From the NCBI RefSeq assembly GCF_020181035.1, contig NZ_JAIQYY010000011.1, positions 1-64,000 on the forward strand: a stretch of DNA of 64,000 nucleotides, read 5' to 3'. A program made the position numbers and the translations under genes. Source of the DNA: Streptomyces sp. CoH27 (lineage in GTDB: Bacteria > Actinomycetota > Actinomycetes > Streptomycetales > Streptomycetaceae). Shown here in pieces: positions 44,972 through 52,519 of this stretch (position 1 is the stretch's first letter; each line of letters starts with the position of its first letter). The notes beneath the pieces are model-generated. The model searched no databases. It was not told the DNA's origin and worked only from the letters and a program-made list of their open reading frames with translations.

Positions 44972-45534
44972 GGCCTGCCTCCCGTCCCGACCCGCGTCAT
45001 GATCTCGCACAGCGCCCGGTCGTCGAAGATGCGCGAGGTCGGGATCCGCACGGTGGTCCGGTGCCGGCCGGTGACCGGGTGGCCGGCGAGGTTCACCCAG
45101 TAGCAGCAGTGCCTCAGGTCGAGCCGGTCGTGGCTGGCGCGCAGCCAGTCGTCCTGGGAGCGCGGGACGAGCATGACGACCAGGATCTTGTGCACCGAGA
45201 CGGGTGTGCGGGCGAGCTTGCGCAGATGGTCGTTGTCGAGGGTGAAGGAGAAGGAGCGGCCCGGGGGGTTCGGCGCGATCTGGTAGGTGCACTTCAGCTG
45301 CACCTTGATGGTGACCTCGTCGTCGACGGTGTGTCCGGGCGCGCTGTGGCTGACGTGCCAGTCGATGCCGTTGTCCGGAAAGGGCTGGGACAGCGAGCAG
45401 CCCGCCGCGGCGGCGACCGCGTGCAGATAGCCGACCTGCAGTGTCTCCATGCAGGCGGTGGTGGCGAGCGTGCCGCGGACGGTGCCCGGGCGATCGGGCA
45501 GCAGCCCGCCCCGCTCGGGCTGCGCTATGGCCAT
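44968..45534 (-). CDS. DUF4365 protein, PD-(D/E)XK nuclease-like
   Basis: 188 residues. The segment PDNGIDWHV (Asp58), followed by VTIKVQLKCT (Gln79-x-Lys81), fits the D...(E/Q)xK active site of restriction-endonuclease-fold proteins, which DUF4365 is thought to adopt. ATG 45534 is preceded by GGAAGG at 9 nt. It precedes and overlaps the unknown 413-residue gene by 4 nt, and its ATG shares the CATG palindrome with a rightward ATG at 45533. Whether it cuts nucleic acid is untested. Confidence 0.7.
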   Translation of the reverse strand: MAIAQPERGGLLPDRPGTVRGTLATTACMETLQVGYLHAVAAAAGCSLSQPFPDNGIDWHVSHSAPGHTVDDEVTIKVQLKCTYQIAPNPPGRSFSFTLDNDHLRKLARTPVSVHKILVVMLVPRSQDDWLRASHDRLDLRHCCYWVNLAGHPVTGRHRTTVRIPTSRIFDDRALCEIMTRVGTGGRP

Positions 45535-45706
45535 GACCAACAGCCTTCCAGGCAATGAGTGTCCCCGCTGCGGGCCGCTGAACTGCAAAGACCCGTACTC
45601 CTGTTGTCTCCTCCCGGCGTACGGCGCAAACGGCCCGGGTATCACCAAACAGGCAGAAGACGGAACGTCATCTGCGGTGGGTGAACGAGGAGTTGGGTTC
45701 GGATGA
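45533..45706 (+). CDS. Possible small Cys-rich protein upstream of the exonuclease
   Basis: 57 codons beginning MTNSLPGNECPRCGPLNC and containing five cysteines, including CPRCG and SCC, consistent with a zinc knuckle. Its TGA overlaps the exonuclease ATG (ATGA), the pattern of coupled genes in this genome. Against it: no ribosome site, third-position GC lower than in neighbours, and its ATG shares bases with the divergent DUF4365 start, leaving no room for promoters outside coding sequence. ATG 45527 would add two residues. Confidence 0.3.
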   Translation: MTNSLPGNECPRCGPLNCKDPYSCCLLPAYGANGPGITKQAEDGTSSAVGERGVGFG

Positions 45707-46428
45707 CGAGCTGGTACGAGGGGCCGCTCGCGGCCTTCGACACGGAGACGACGGGTGTGGACGTCGAGACCGACCGGATCGTGTCGGCCGCAGTCGTCGT
45801 CCAGGACGCCCCGGGCACCCGGCCCCGGATCTGCCGGTGGCTGGTGAACCCGGGGGTGCCGGTGCCCGAGGCGGCGACGGAGGTGCACGGGCTGACGGAG
45901 GAGCACCTCCAGCACAACGGCCGCTGGCCGGCGCCGGTGATGTACGAGATAGCCGAGCAGCTGGCGGAGCACGCGGCGATGGGCCGCCCGCTGGTGGTGA
46001 TGAACGCGCCGTTCGATCTGACGCTGCTGGACCGGGAGTTGCGCCGGCACCGGGCGTCCTCGCTGGACCGCTGGTTCGAATCGGTGCCGCTCAGGGTGCT
46101 GGACCCGCGCGTGCTGGACAAGCACCTGGACCGGTACCGCAAGGGCCGCCGCACACTGACCGACCTGTGCGCGCACTACGGCGTGGAGCTGCAGGACGCG
46201 CATGACGCGGCGGCGGACGCGCTGGCCGCTCTGGAGGTCGTACGGGCGGTGGGCCGCCGTTTCGCGACCCGGCTGGAGCGCCTCTCCCCCGCCGAGCTGC
46301 ACACGCTCCAGACCGGCTGGCACGCGGCACAGGCCCGCGGCCTCCAGGCGTGGTTCGCGCGCAGCGGCTCGGAGGAGATCGTCAGCACGGACTGGCCGCT
46401 CAGGCCGGAGCTGCCGGCGGCGGCATGA
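45703..46428 (+). CDS. DnaQ-like 3'-5' exonuclease
   Basis: 241 residues, DEDDh superfamily. Exo I AFDTETTGVD, Exo II NAPFDLTLLDRE and Exo III with HDAAADA (His-x4-Asp) are intact, so nuclease activity is expected. It is a stand-alone proofreading-type domain without polymerase contact region; cellular role unknown. GAGGAG lies 10 nt upstream of ATG 45703. Divergent from the DUF4365 pair. Confidence 0.9.
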   Translation: MTSWYEGPLAAFDTETTGVDVETDRIVSAAVVVQDAPGTRPRICRWLVNPGVPVPEAATEVHGLTEEHLQHNGRWPAPVMYEIAEQLAEHAAMGRPLVVMNAPFDLTLLDRELRRHRASSLDRWFESVPLRVLDPRVLDKHLDRYRKGRRTLTDLCAHYGVELQDAHDAAADALAALEVVRAVGRRFATRLERLSPAELHTLQTGWHAAQARGLQAWFARSGSEEIVSTDWPLRPELPAAA

Positions 46429-46518
46429 GCCTGCCGGCTCCGGCCGGCGGCAGCACCGGGGCCGGGGGGTGGGTGGCGGAGCCCCCACTTCGCGCGGCGA
46501 AGCCGCGCAGAAAACGAA

Positions 46519-46562
46519 GAGAGCGACGTGGTCCGCGTATGGTGCGGACACACGTCGCTCTC
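46519..46562 (-). terminator. tRNA-Val terminator
   Basis: GAGAGCGACGTG (46519-46530) pairs with CACGTCGCTCTC (46551-46562); an inner GTCCGC/GCGGAC stem extends it. On the minus strand it is followed by CTTCGTTTTC. It ends 8 nt beyond the tRNA. Confidence 0.8.
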
Positions 46563-46569
46563 GCGAGCG

Positions 46570-46641
46570 TGGGCGATACTGGGTTCGAACCAGTGACCTC
46601 TTCGGTGTGAACGAAGCGCTCTCCCACTGAGCTAATCGCCC
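46570..46641 (-). tRNA. tRNA-Val (CAC)
   Basis: 72 nt including discriminator A; CCA not encoded. Acceptor GGGCGAT/ATCGCCC, D-arm, anticodon arm CTTCG-TTCACAC-CGAAG with anticodon CAC at 46609-46607, T-arm with TTCGAAC. Identical to the copy at 55786-55857. Confidence 0.97.
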
Positions 46642-46654
46642 GGGAACGCACTGA

Positions 46655-46684
46655 ACAATACAGGTCGAGGCGCCGATCCTTCAA
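46655..46684 (-). promoter_or_regulatory. Candidate promoter of tRNA-Val
   Basis: Leftward TTGAAG (46684-46679), 18-nt spacer, TATTGT (46660-46655); overlaps the end of the SRPBCC gene. Confidence 0.45.
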
Positions 46685-47127
46685 ACCGCTTCGAGATGCC
46701 TCATCAGTCCCCGCCGCCCGGACCGCATCATCAGGCGGTGGTTGGCGCGGAAGACCGGCCGCCCCGGCACGGCCAGCCACCGGAGCAGGGGCTTGTTCAC
46801 GTGCACCACCTGCTCGTATCGCGCGAGACTGCCCGGGCCGTCGGCGGTGACCGTCCAGCGGGCCCAGCCCTCGATGTCGCCGGACATGGTGATCTCCAGG
46901 ACCCCGGCGTCCGGGTCGTGACGGGTCTCGCGCGCGGTGAAGGTCATGGCGTACGGCAGGACCGACCTGATGGTGAGGACGCCGGTGGAGTCGTCCAGCC
47001 GGGTCACCGCCCGTACCTGCGGCCACCAGCGGGGATAGTCCTCGGGCCGCTCCAGTACGGCGTACACGGCCGCCGGCGGGGCGGGCAGGGACCACAGGCT
47101 GAGGAAGCGGTAGCGGTTCCAGTCCAT
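46681..47127 (-). CDS. SRPBCC/polyketide-cyclase-like protein
   Basis: 148 residues. The START-like fold is suggested by SLPAPPAAVYAVLERPEDYPRW-type opening (hydrophobic ligand-binding helix-grip), WWPQVRAVTRLDD and a long C-terminal helix (HRLMMRSGRRGLMRHLEA). Such proteins bind lipids or polyketides or catalyse cyclisation; nothing here specifies which. A TGAGTAC palindrome lies 33 nt upstream of the start, so it is probably controlled by a dimeric repressor not encoded nearby. Confidence 0.75.
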   Translation of the reverse strand: MDWNRYRFLSLWSLPAPPAAVYAVLERPEDYPRWWPQVRAVTRLDDSTGVLTIRSVLPYAMTFTARETRHDPDAGVLEITMSGDIEGWARWTVTADGPGSLARYEQVVHVNKPLLRWLAVPGRPVFRANHRLMMRSGRRGLMRHLEAV

Positions 47128-47159
47128 GGCGGGAGTCTGCCCGGCCCGGGGCGGCGATC

Positions 47160-47175
47160 TGAGTACGTGTACTCA
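47160..47175. promoter_or_regulatory. Operator-like palindrome upstream of the SRPBCC gene
   Basis: TGAGTAC-GT-GTACTCA, two perfect 7-bp arms separated by 2 bp, the size expected for TetR- or PadR-type dimers. Confidence 0.5.
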
Positions 47176-47211
47176 TGCGCCGGGCCGTGGCGCGGGCCAC
47201 ACTCGGGAGGC

Positions 47212-47239
47212 GAGCGCCGCCGCCCGTGCGACGGCGCTC
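47212..47239 (-). terminator. Terminator of the PL26 operon
   Basis: GAGCGCCG (47212-47219) and CGGCGCTC (47232-47239) form an 8-bp stem 17 nt past the lyase gene stop. Confidence 0.55.
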
Positions 47240-47255
47240 CCCAGAACCGATCCGG

Positions 47256-49991
47256 TTACGGCATCCTGTCGCCGAGCAGGGCCAGGTTCTCGATGGCCGC
47301 GAGGCCGTAGAGCGCGGTGTCGTTGCTGGACACCCAGGCCGCCTCGCTGCCCTCGACCAGGGCGACCGGTCCGGTCAGTTTCTCCGTCGTCCACGGCGAG
47401 GACTCGGTGTAGCCGTCGGAGCTGTAGAACTTGGTCCAGGCGCGCTTGGCGAGCGCTGCGTCACCGGTCTGTACGGCGGCGTAGGCGTCGAGGCGCGAGT
47501 GGCCCTGGAAGAGCAGCAGGCTGCCGAAGTCGGAGCCGTAGCGGGCCTTCTGTTCGGCCTTGGTGGCATTGAAGTAGCGGCAGTAGTCCAGGTAGACCTT
47601 CTTGAAGTCGGGCATGTCGACCAGGTGGATCAGCTCGGCGCACAGTTCGTTGAGGCCGAAGACGGCCGAGAGGTGGGACACCGAGACGACCGGTGTGGCG
47701 GCGACGGCGAACTTGCCGGTGTCGAGGTCGTACAGCCCGCTGCCCTGGACGAAGCCGTTGGGCTGGGCGGCGATGCCCTGCATCGTGGACAGCACGCGCG
47801 CCTTGGCCTTCTCCCACTTGGGGCCCTTGCGCTCCCACTCGGTGAGCCAGGCCGAGACCAGGCCGCTCCAGTCCGTGCCGAAGCCGATGGACAGGGCGTG
47901 CCGGTCGGGGGTGTAGGGGGTGGTGCGGACCTTGCGCTGGGGGTCGAGGACGAGGAAGGTCTCGTCGGAGTCGACGTTGGCGTGCATGAGGTCGCCGACG
48001 CGTTCGTCGCCGGTGAGGAAGTAGTAGAAGCGGCGGTAGGTGGTGTTGGCGATGCGCTGCTGCTTGGCGCTGTCGCCGAAGTGCTGCACGCCGTGCCGGG
48101 TGCCGAGGCCCGCCCATGTGCCGAGGTGGTAGACGTCGACCTCGCCGGTGTGCCGGGTGAGCGCCTCGGCGAAGCGGAACAGGTCGGAGCGGCCGCTTCT
48201 GAGGTACGCGTACCAGAGCCACAGGTCGGGCGAGAGCTCGGAGTTGTCCCAGGCGTAGCCGCCGACGTCGTACCGCCACTGGTGGCGCACGGTGTCGTAG
48301 GTGTGCATGAAGTCGCCGTAGTCCCAGAAGCCGTACCAACGGCGTTGCTCCACCTGGTCCTTGTAGTAGGTGAAGAGGAAGTCGAGGTGGTCCTCGATCT
48401 TGGCCTTGGCGGCGGTGGAGCGGTCCGGTTCGGAGAACAGGCCGGGGCCGAAGACCTTGGCCTTGATGAGCTGCTTGGGTGGGGCGGCGAGCTGGGGCAG
48501 CACGCGTACGGCCGCGACCTGCTGGGCGAGGGTGTCGGCGTCCGGGGTGGCGTCGTTGGCCCAGAAGAGGAGTTCGGAGGTGCGGGCGATGCCGTAGGGG
48601 GTGCCGAACTCCGGCTCGTAGTCCTCGTAGGTGATGTTGAGGCCTTCGAGCTGCTTGGCGTAGGTGTCCTGGCCCATGCCGTCGTGGTAGAAGCGCAGGT
48701 CCATGGGCTGGGCCTCGGGGGACCAGAGCCAGAGGGTGACGGTGGCCTCGTCGGTGTGGGCGTCGCGGATGTCGAGCTGGGCGGGGAACTTCTCCCAGAA
48801 GTCCCTGAGGCCGAAGGAGAGTCCGCCGCTCACGCCGCCGACGTAGCCGAAGCCGGAGGCCCGCTTGCCGCCGCCGGCGGCGATCCAGCCGTAGCCCTGC
48901 TTGGTGCGCTTGCGGAGGGTGAAGCCGTCGGCGGAGAGCTGAGCGAGGGTGTAGTCGCCCCAGTGCGGGATGTACTGCAGCCGGGTTGTCACCCGCTGGT
49001 CCCAGGTGGACGGGTCGGGCAGCTTCTGGCCCGCGTACTGGGCCGCCTGTACGGCGGCGCCCGGGTCACGGCGCAGTCCGGTGATGCCCTGGACGGCCTC
49101 GCGGAGCAGTCCGGTGCCCTCGCCGCCGAGGCGGATGTGCCGGTCGTACGCCGCGTCGCGCATCGGCACGCTGAACCGGACGCCGAGCCCGCGGATGAAG
49201 TCGCCGGAGGCCTTGCCGGGCTCCTGGGTGCCGTCGTAGGTGATGGTGTGCACCATGCGGAAGGAGTCGGCGCCGGCGTAGAAGTACAGGCGCAGGGAGA
49301 ACGGCAGCCAGCTCCGGTCGCCCTTGCGGTGCTTGCCGTCGATGCGGACGACGGCGCGGACCGGGCCGTCCTGTTCGACGGTGACGGAGTCGATGGCACC
49401 GTCGAAGCGCTCGGTCTTCACCGTGCCCTGGTCCTCGTCCTCGACCTCGGGCTGCCGGATCAGTACGAGGCGCCCGTTCCTGGCGATCTCCGTCGAACCC
49501 CGGGTGACGGACTTGACGATCGTCGAGCCGTTCTTGCCGATCCTCGCGGAGATGACGCCGGTGGAGACGTCGATGGTGCCGCCGCTCCGGTCGACGGTGA
49601 CCTTCTTGTCGGGTGCGGCGGGCGTCCCGGCGGTGAGCGTGAGCTTGCCGTCACCCGAACTCACCGCGTGGGCGGTCCACTTGAGCGATCCGTCGGGCCA
49701 GTAGGCGAGGGGCCAGGTCTGGACGGGGACATCCTTGCCGGCGGCGTCCGTGAGCGCGAAGGTCTGGTCCTCCTGATAGGCGCCCATGGGCCAGGGCACG
49801 CCGACGGTGGAGCCGGGCGCGGCGCCGAGGCCGCCGTCCTCCAGCCAGTCCAGGGTCACGGGGTCGGCGTCGCCGGCCGCGGCTCTCGGCGCGGCCTCGG
49901 CGTCCTTGGCCCCCAGCGCCCAGCTGAACTGTGCGGCTGCTCCGGCGACGGCGGCCGCCTTGAGGAGGGACCTGCGGGGGATGGGAGACAT
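47256..49991 (-). CDS. Secreted PL26-type exo-rhamnogalacturonan lyase-like protein
   Basis: 911 residues. The N-terminus MSPIPRRSLLKAAAVAGAAA is a twin-arginine signal, so it is exported folded. The body resembles the PcRGLX/YetA three-domain family: GFWDYGDFMHTYD, WRYDVGGYAWDNSELSPD and WLWYAYLRSGRSD are characteristic of the catalytic alpha/alpha domain; the N-terminal part is a beta-barrel-like region. Expected action is release of disaccharides from rhamnogalacturonan I by beta-elimination. It is last in an operon with YesL-like and ABC sugar genes, as in Bacillus rhamnogalacturonan loci. Substrate is inferred. Confidence 0.75.
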   Translation of the reverse strand: MSPIPRRSLLKAAAVAGAAAQFSWALGAKDAEAAPRAAAGDADPVTLDWLEDGGLGAAPGSTVGVPWPMGAYQEDQTFALTDAAGKDVPVQTWPLAYWPDGSLKWTAHAVSSGDGKLTLTAGTPAAPDKKVTVDRSGGTIDVSTGVISARIGKNGSTIVKSVTRGSTEIARNGRLVLIRQPEVEDEDQGTVKTERFDGAIDSVTVEQDGPVRAVVRIDGKHRKGDRSWLPFSLRLYFYAGADSFRMVHTITYDGTQEPGKASGDFIRGLGVRFSVPMRDAAYDRHIRLGGEGTGLLREAVQGITGLRRDPGAAVQAAQYAGQKLPDPSTWDQRVTTRLQYIPHWGDYTLAQLSADGFTLRKRTKQGYGWIAAGGGKRASGFGYVGGVSGGLSFGLRDFWEKFPAQLDIRDAHTDEATVTLWLWSPEAQPMDLRFYHDGMGQDTYAKQLEGLNITYEDYEPEFGTPYGIARTSELLFWANDATPDADTLAQQVAAVRVLPQLAAPPKQLIKAKVFGPGLFSEPDRSTAAKAKIEDHLDFLFTYYKDQVEQRRWYGFWDYGDFMHTYDTVRHQWRYDVGGYAWDNSELSPDLWLWYAYLRSGRSDLFRFAEALTRHTGEVDVYHLGTWAGLGTRHGVQHFGDSAKQQRIANTTYRRFYYFLTGDERVGDLMHANVDSDETFLVLDPQRKVRTTPYTPDRHALSIGFGTDWSGLVSAWLTEWERKGPKWEKAKARVLSTMQGIAAQPNGFVQGSGLYDLDTGKFAVAATPVVSVSHLSAVFGLNELCAELIHLVDMPDFKKVYLDYCRYFNATKAEQKARYGSDFGSLLLFQGHSRLDAYAAVQTGDAALAKRAWTKFYSSDGYTESSPWTTEKLTGPVALVEGSEAAWVSSNDTALYGLAAIENLALLGDRMP

Positions 49992-50070
49992 GGCCTTCCT
50001 TCCATAGATGTGCTGGTCAGGGGCATGACAGAGAGAGGCGCGGCGCCCGGGGCGCCGGCCGTGCGGCGGG

Positions 50071-50673
50071 TCAGCGACGCCGGTACCGCTCCTCCACGGC
50101 GACGGCAGCCGCCGTGACGGCCCCGAGCACGGGCACCGCCAGCGGGGCGATGAGCAGGGCGGAACAGCAGGTGAGAACCGCTCCGCCGACGAGCAGGAAG
50201 GATCCGGCCGGGTCGAGGACCGTACGCCGGCCGGCGTCGGCGAGCAGGCCCCGCCAGGGAGTGCCCGGCGCCCAGACGGCCGCCGCGCGCAGCCCGGCGA
50301 CCGCGACCCCGAGGAGCGCGAACAGTCCTACGGCCCCCACCAGCGGCCCGCCGGGCAGCCCGGCCCGTACGGCCTGGACGTCCAGCCAGGCCAGGGCCGC
50401 GGCCACCCAGCCGGCGAGCCCGACCGCCCAGCCGCCGCGCAGGGCGGCCCGGAAGTCTGCGGCGAACTCCCGCCGGCCGCCGGCCTGGTGGCCGGTGCAC
50501 CGGCGCAGATGCCGGGCGCCCGCGGCGAACGCGGCCGGGTAGGTGACGACCCCCAGGGAGGCCACCGCGATCCACACGCCGGTCAGCAGGCACTCGGCGA
50601 AGACGGCGAACCGCTCCGCGAAGACGGACTCCCGGCGTGGCTTCACCCGAGCCTGGGCCATGGCGCGCCTCAC
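50071..50673 (-). CDS. YesL-like (DUF624) membrane protein
   Basis: 200 residues with about five transmembrane helices (FAVFAECLLTGVWIAVASLG, WAVGLAGWVAAALAWL, and others) and an early charged loop. DUF624/YesL proteins accompany plant-polysaccharide ABC operons; function unknown, perhaps assembly of the transporter. GTG 50673 overlaps the upstream permease stop (GTGA). 79 nt separate it from the lyase gene. Confidence 0.75.
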   Translation of the reverse strand: MRRAMAQARVKPRRESVFAERFAVFAECLLTGVWIAVASLGVVTYPAAFAAGARHLRRCTGHQAGGRREFAADFRAALRGGWAVGLAGWVAAALAWLDVQAVRAGLPGGPLVGAVGLFALLGVAVAGLRAAAVWAPGTPWRGLLADAGRRTVLDPAGSFLLVGGAVLTCCSALLIAPLAVPVLGAVTAAAVAVEERYRRR

Positions 50674-51548
50674 CCCTTCAGTCCGGAGGTCGCCATCCCG
50701 TCGATCAGATACCGCTGGAAGGCGAGGAAGAACAGCAGCACGGGCAGCAGCGCGACCAGGGACATCGCGATCATCCCGCCGTAGTTGGCGGCCACGCCGT
50801 CGGAGTCGCGGAACATCATCAGGCCCAGCGAGACCGTGTACTTGCCTGGCTCGTTGAGGTAGATCAGCGGGCCCATGAAGTCGTTCCAGGCGTTGATGAA
50901 GGTGAAGATCGCGCTGGTGATGAGCGCGGGCCGGGACAGCGGCAGCACGATCGACCAGTAGATGCGCAGATGCCCGCAGCCGTCGAGGCGGGCGGCCTCG
51001 TCGAGTTCCTTGGGCAGGTTCCGCATGAACTGCACCATGAGGAAGACGAAGAAGGCCTCCGTGGCCAGATACTTGCCGATCAGCAGCGGGACGTAGGTGT
51101 TGACCCAGCCCAGCTTCTGGAACATCACGTACTGCGGGATCAGCAGCACGTGGTACGGCAGCAGCAGCGTGCCGATCATCAGCGAGAAGAGCACGTTGCG
51201 GCCGGCGAACCGGATGCGGGCGAAGGCGTACGCGGTCAGCGAGCAGGAGAGGAGCACGCCGACGACGGCACCGCCGGCGTAGAAGAGCGAGTTCTGGAAG
51301 AACGTCCAGATCTGAATGTCCGCGATGCCGTCGGCGAGGCCCTTGAAGTTGCTCAGGATCGGGTGGGACGGGAACAGCGTGAGGCTGTTGATGATGTCCT
51401 TGCTGGGCTTGAAGGAGGCGCCGATCACCCAGACGACCGGGTAGAGGATGACCGCCAGGATCAGCAGGGCGCCGAGGTGCCAGGCGAGGGAGCCGGTGCG
51501 CTTGCGGGACAGTCCGCCGCCGAGGGGCTTGCCGGTGGTGGCGCTCAT
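50670..51548 (-). CDS. Carbohydrate ABC transporter permease (MalG-like)
   Basis: 292 residues, six transmembrane helices. The EAA loop is DEAARLDGCGHLRIYWSIVLP, which docks to the ATPase, and the C-terminus DGMATSGLKG is typical of the CUT1 family. ATG 51548 overlaps the preceding permease stop (4 nt). No ATP-binding gene is in the operon; CUT1 importers of streptomycetes usually borrow the shared ATPase MsiK (established for the genus, assumed here). Confidence 0.92.
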   Translation of the reverse strand: MSATTGKPLGGGLSRKRTGSLAWHLGALLILAVILYPVVWVIGASFKPSKDIINSLTLFPSHPILSNFKGLADGIADIQIWTFFQNSLFYAGGAVVGVLLSCSLTAYAFARIRFAGRNVLFSLMIGTLLLPYHVLLIPQYVMFQKLGWVNTYVPLLIGKYLATEAFFVFLMVQFMRNLPKELDEAARLDGCGHLRIYWSIVLPLSRPALITSAIFTFINAWNDFMGPLIYLNEPGKYTVSLGLMMFRDSDGVAANYGGMIAMSLVALLPVLLFFLAFQRYLIDGMATSGLKG

Positions 51549-52519
51549 CGGGCGTCCTCCTCGTAGTGCACCCACTTCTTCTGGGACCAGAAGAGGACGG
51601 CCGTCACCAGGGCCACGGCGAGCAGCAGCATCCAGGCCATGGCGGAGGCGAGGCCCATCTGGGCGTTCTTGAAGCCCTGCTGGTACAGGTAGCAGGTGTA
51701 GACGAGCGTGGCGTCGGCCGGGCCGCAGTAGGTGTTGGAGACGACGTAGGCCGAGCCGAAGATCTGGAAGGAGTGGATGGTCTCCAGGAGCACGTTGAAG
51801 AAGAGCACCGGGGAGATCATGGGGAGGGTGATGCTCCAGAACTTCCGGAAGGGTCCGGCGCCGTCCATCTCCGCGGCCTCGTAGAGCTCCCTCGGGACCT
51901 GCTTCAGGCCCGCCAGGAAGATGACCATGGGCGCGCCGAACTGCCAGACGGTGAGGGCGACCAGGCAGTACAGCACCCAGTCGGCGTTGCCGACCCAGCC
52001 GCCGACGTGCCAGCCGAAGAAGGACTGGGTACGGTCCACGATCGCGCCGTCGGAGAACAGCGACCGCCAGACGAAGCCGACGGACACACTCGCGCCGATG
52101 AGCGAAGGGGCGTAGAAGGCGGCCCGGTAGAAGGCCTGGCCGCGGCGGCTCTGGGAGAGCAGGAGAGCCACCCCGAGGGCGAGCAGCAGCTTCAGCGGGG
52201 TGCCGATGATCACGTACTTCGCCGTGACCTCCACCGACTTCTGCCAGCGGGGGTCGTGGAACATCTTGGTGAAGTTGTCGAGCCCGACCCACTTCGGGGC
52301 GTTGAAGAGGTTGTAGTCGGTGAACGCGAAGTACAGCGAGGCGACCATCGGGCCCGCGGTCAGCAGCAGGAAGCCCGCGATCCACGGGGACATGAAGAGG
52401 TAGCCGGCGAGGTTCTCACGCCGGCGGCCGGGCCGCCGCCCCGTGGTGGCGGAGGCGGCCGAACGCGTCTTGCGGGACGCGGGCAGGGAGTCCTTGACGA
52501 GCGTCACGGCAGGTCCCAT
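51545..52519 (-). CDS. Carbohydrate ABC transporter permease (MalF-like)
   Basis: 324 residues. Basic N-terminal tail then six transmembrane helices, with EAA loop YEAAEMDGAGPFRKFWSITLP. ATG 52519 shares one base with the binding-protein stop (TGATG), so expression is coupled to the lipoprotein. Import of oligosaccharide fragments is the expected role. Confidence 0.92.
   Translation of the reverse strand: MGPAVTLVKDSLPASRKTRSAASATTGRRPGRRRENLAGYLFMSPWIAGFLLLTAGPMVASLYFAFTDYNLFNAPKWVGLDNFTKMFHDPRWQKSVEVTAKYVIIGTPLKLLLALGVALLLSQSRRGQAFYRAAFYAPSLIGASVSVGFVWRSLFSDGAIVDRTQSFFGWHVGGWVGNADWVLYCLVALTVWQFGAPMVIFLAGLKQVPRELYEAAEMDGAGPFRKFWSITLPMISPVLFFNVLLETIHSFQIFGSAYVVSNTYCGPADATLVYTCYLYQQGFKNAQMGLASAMAWMLLLAVALVTAVLFWSQKKWVHYEEDAR

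Noticed and set aside
47175..50117. 980-codon + strand frame opposite the PL26-like gene
   Set aside because: Antisense shadow; the minus-strand protein has a signal peptide and family motifs.
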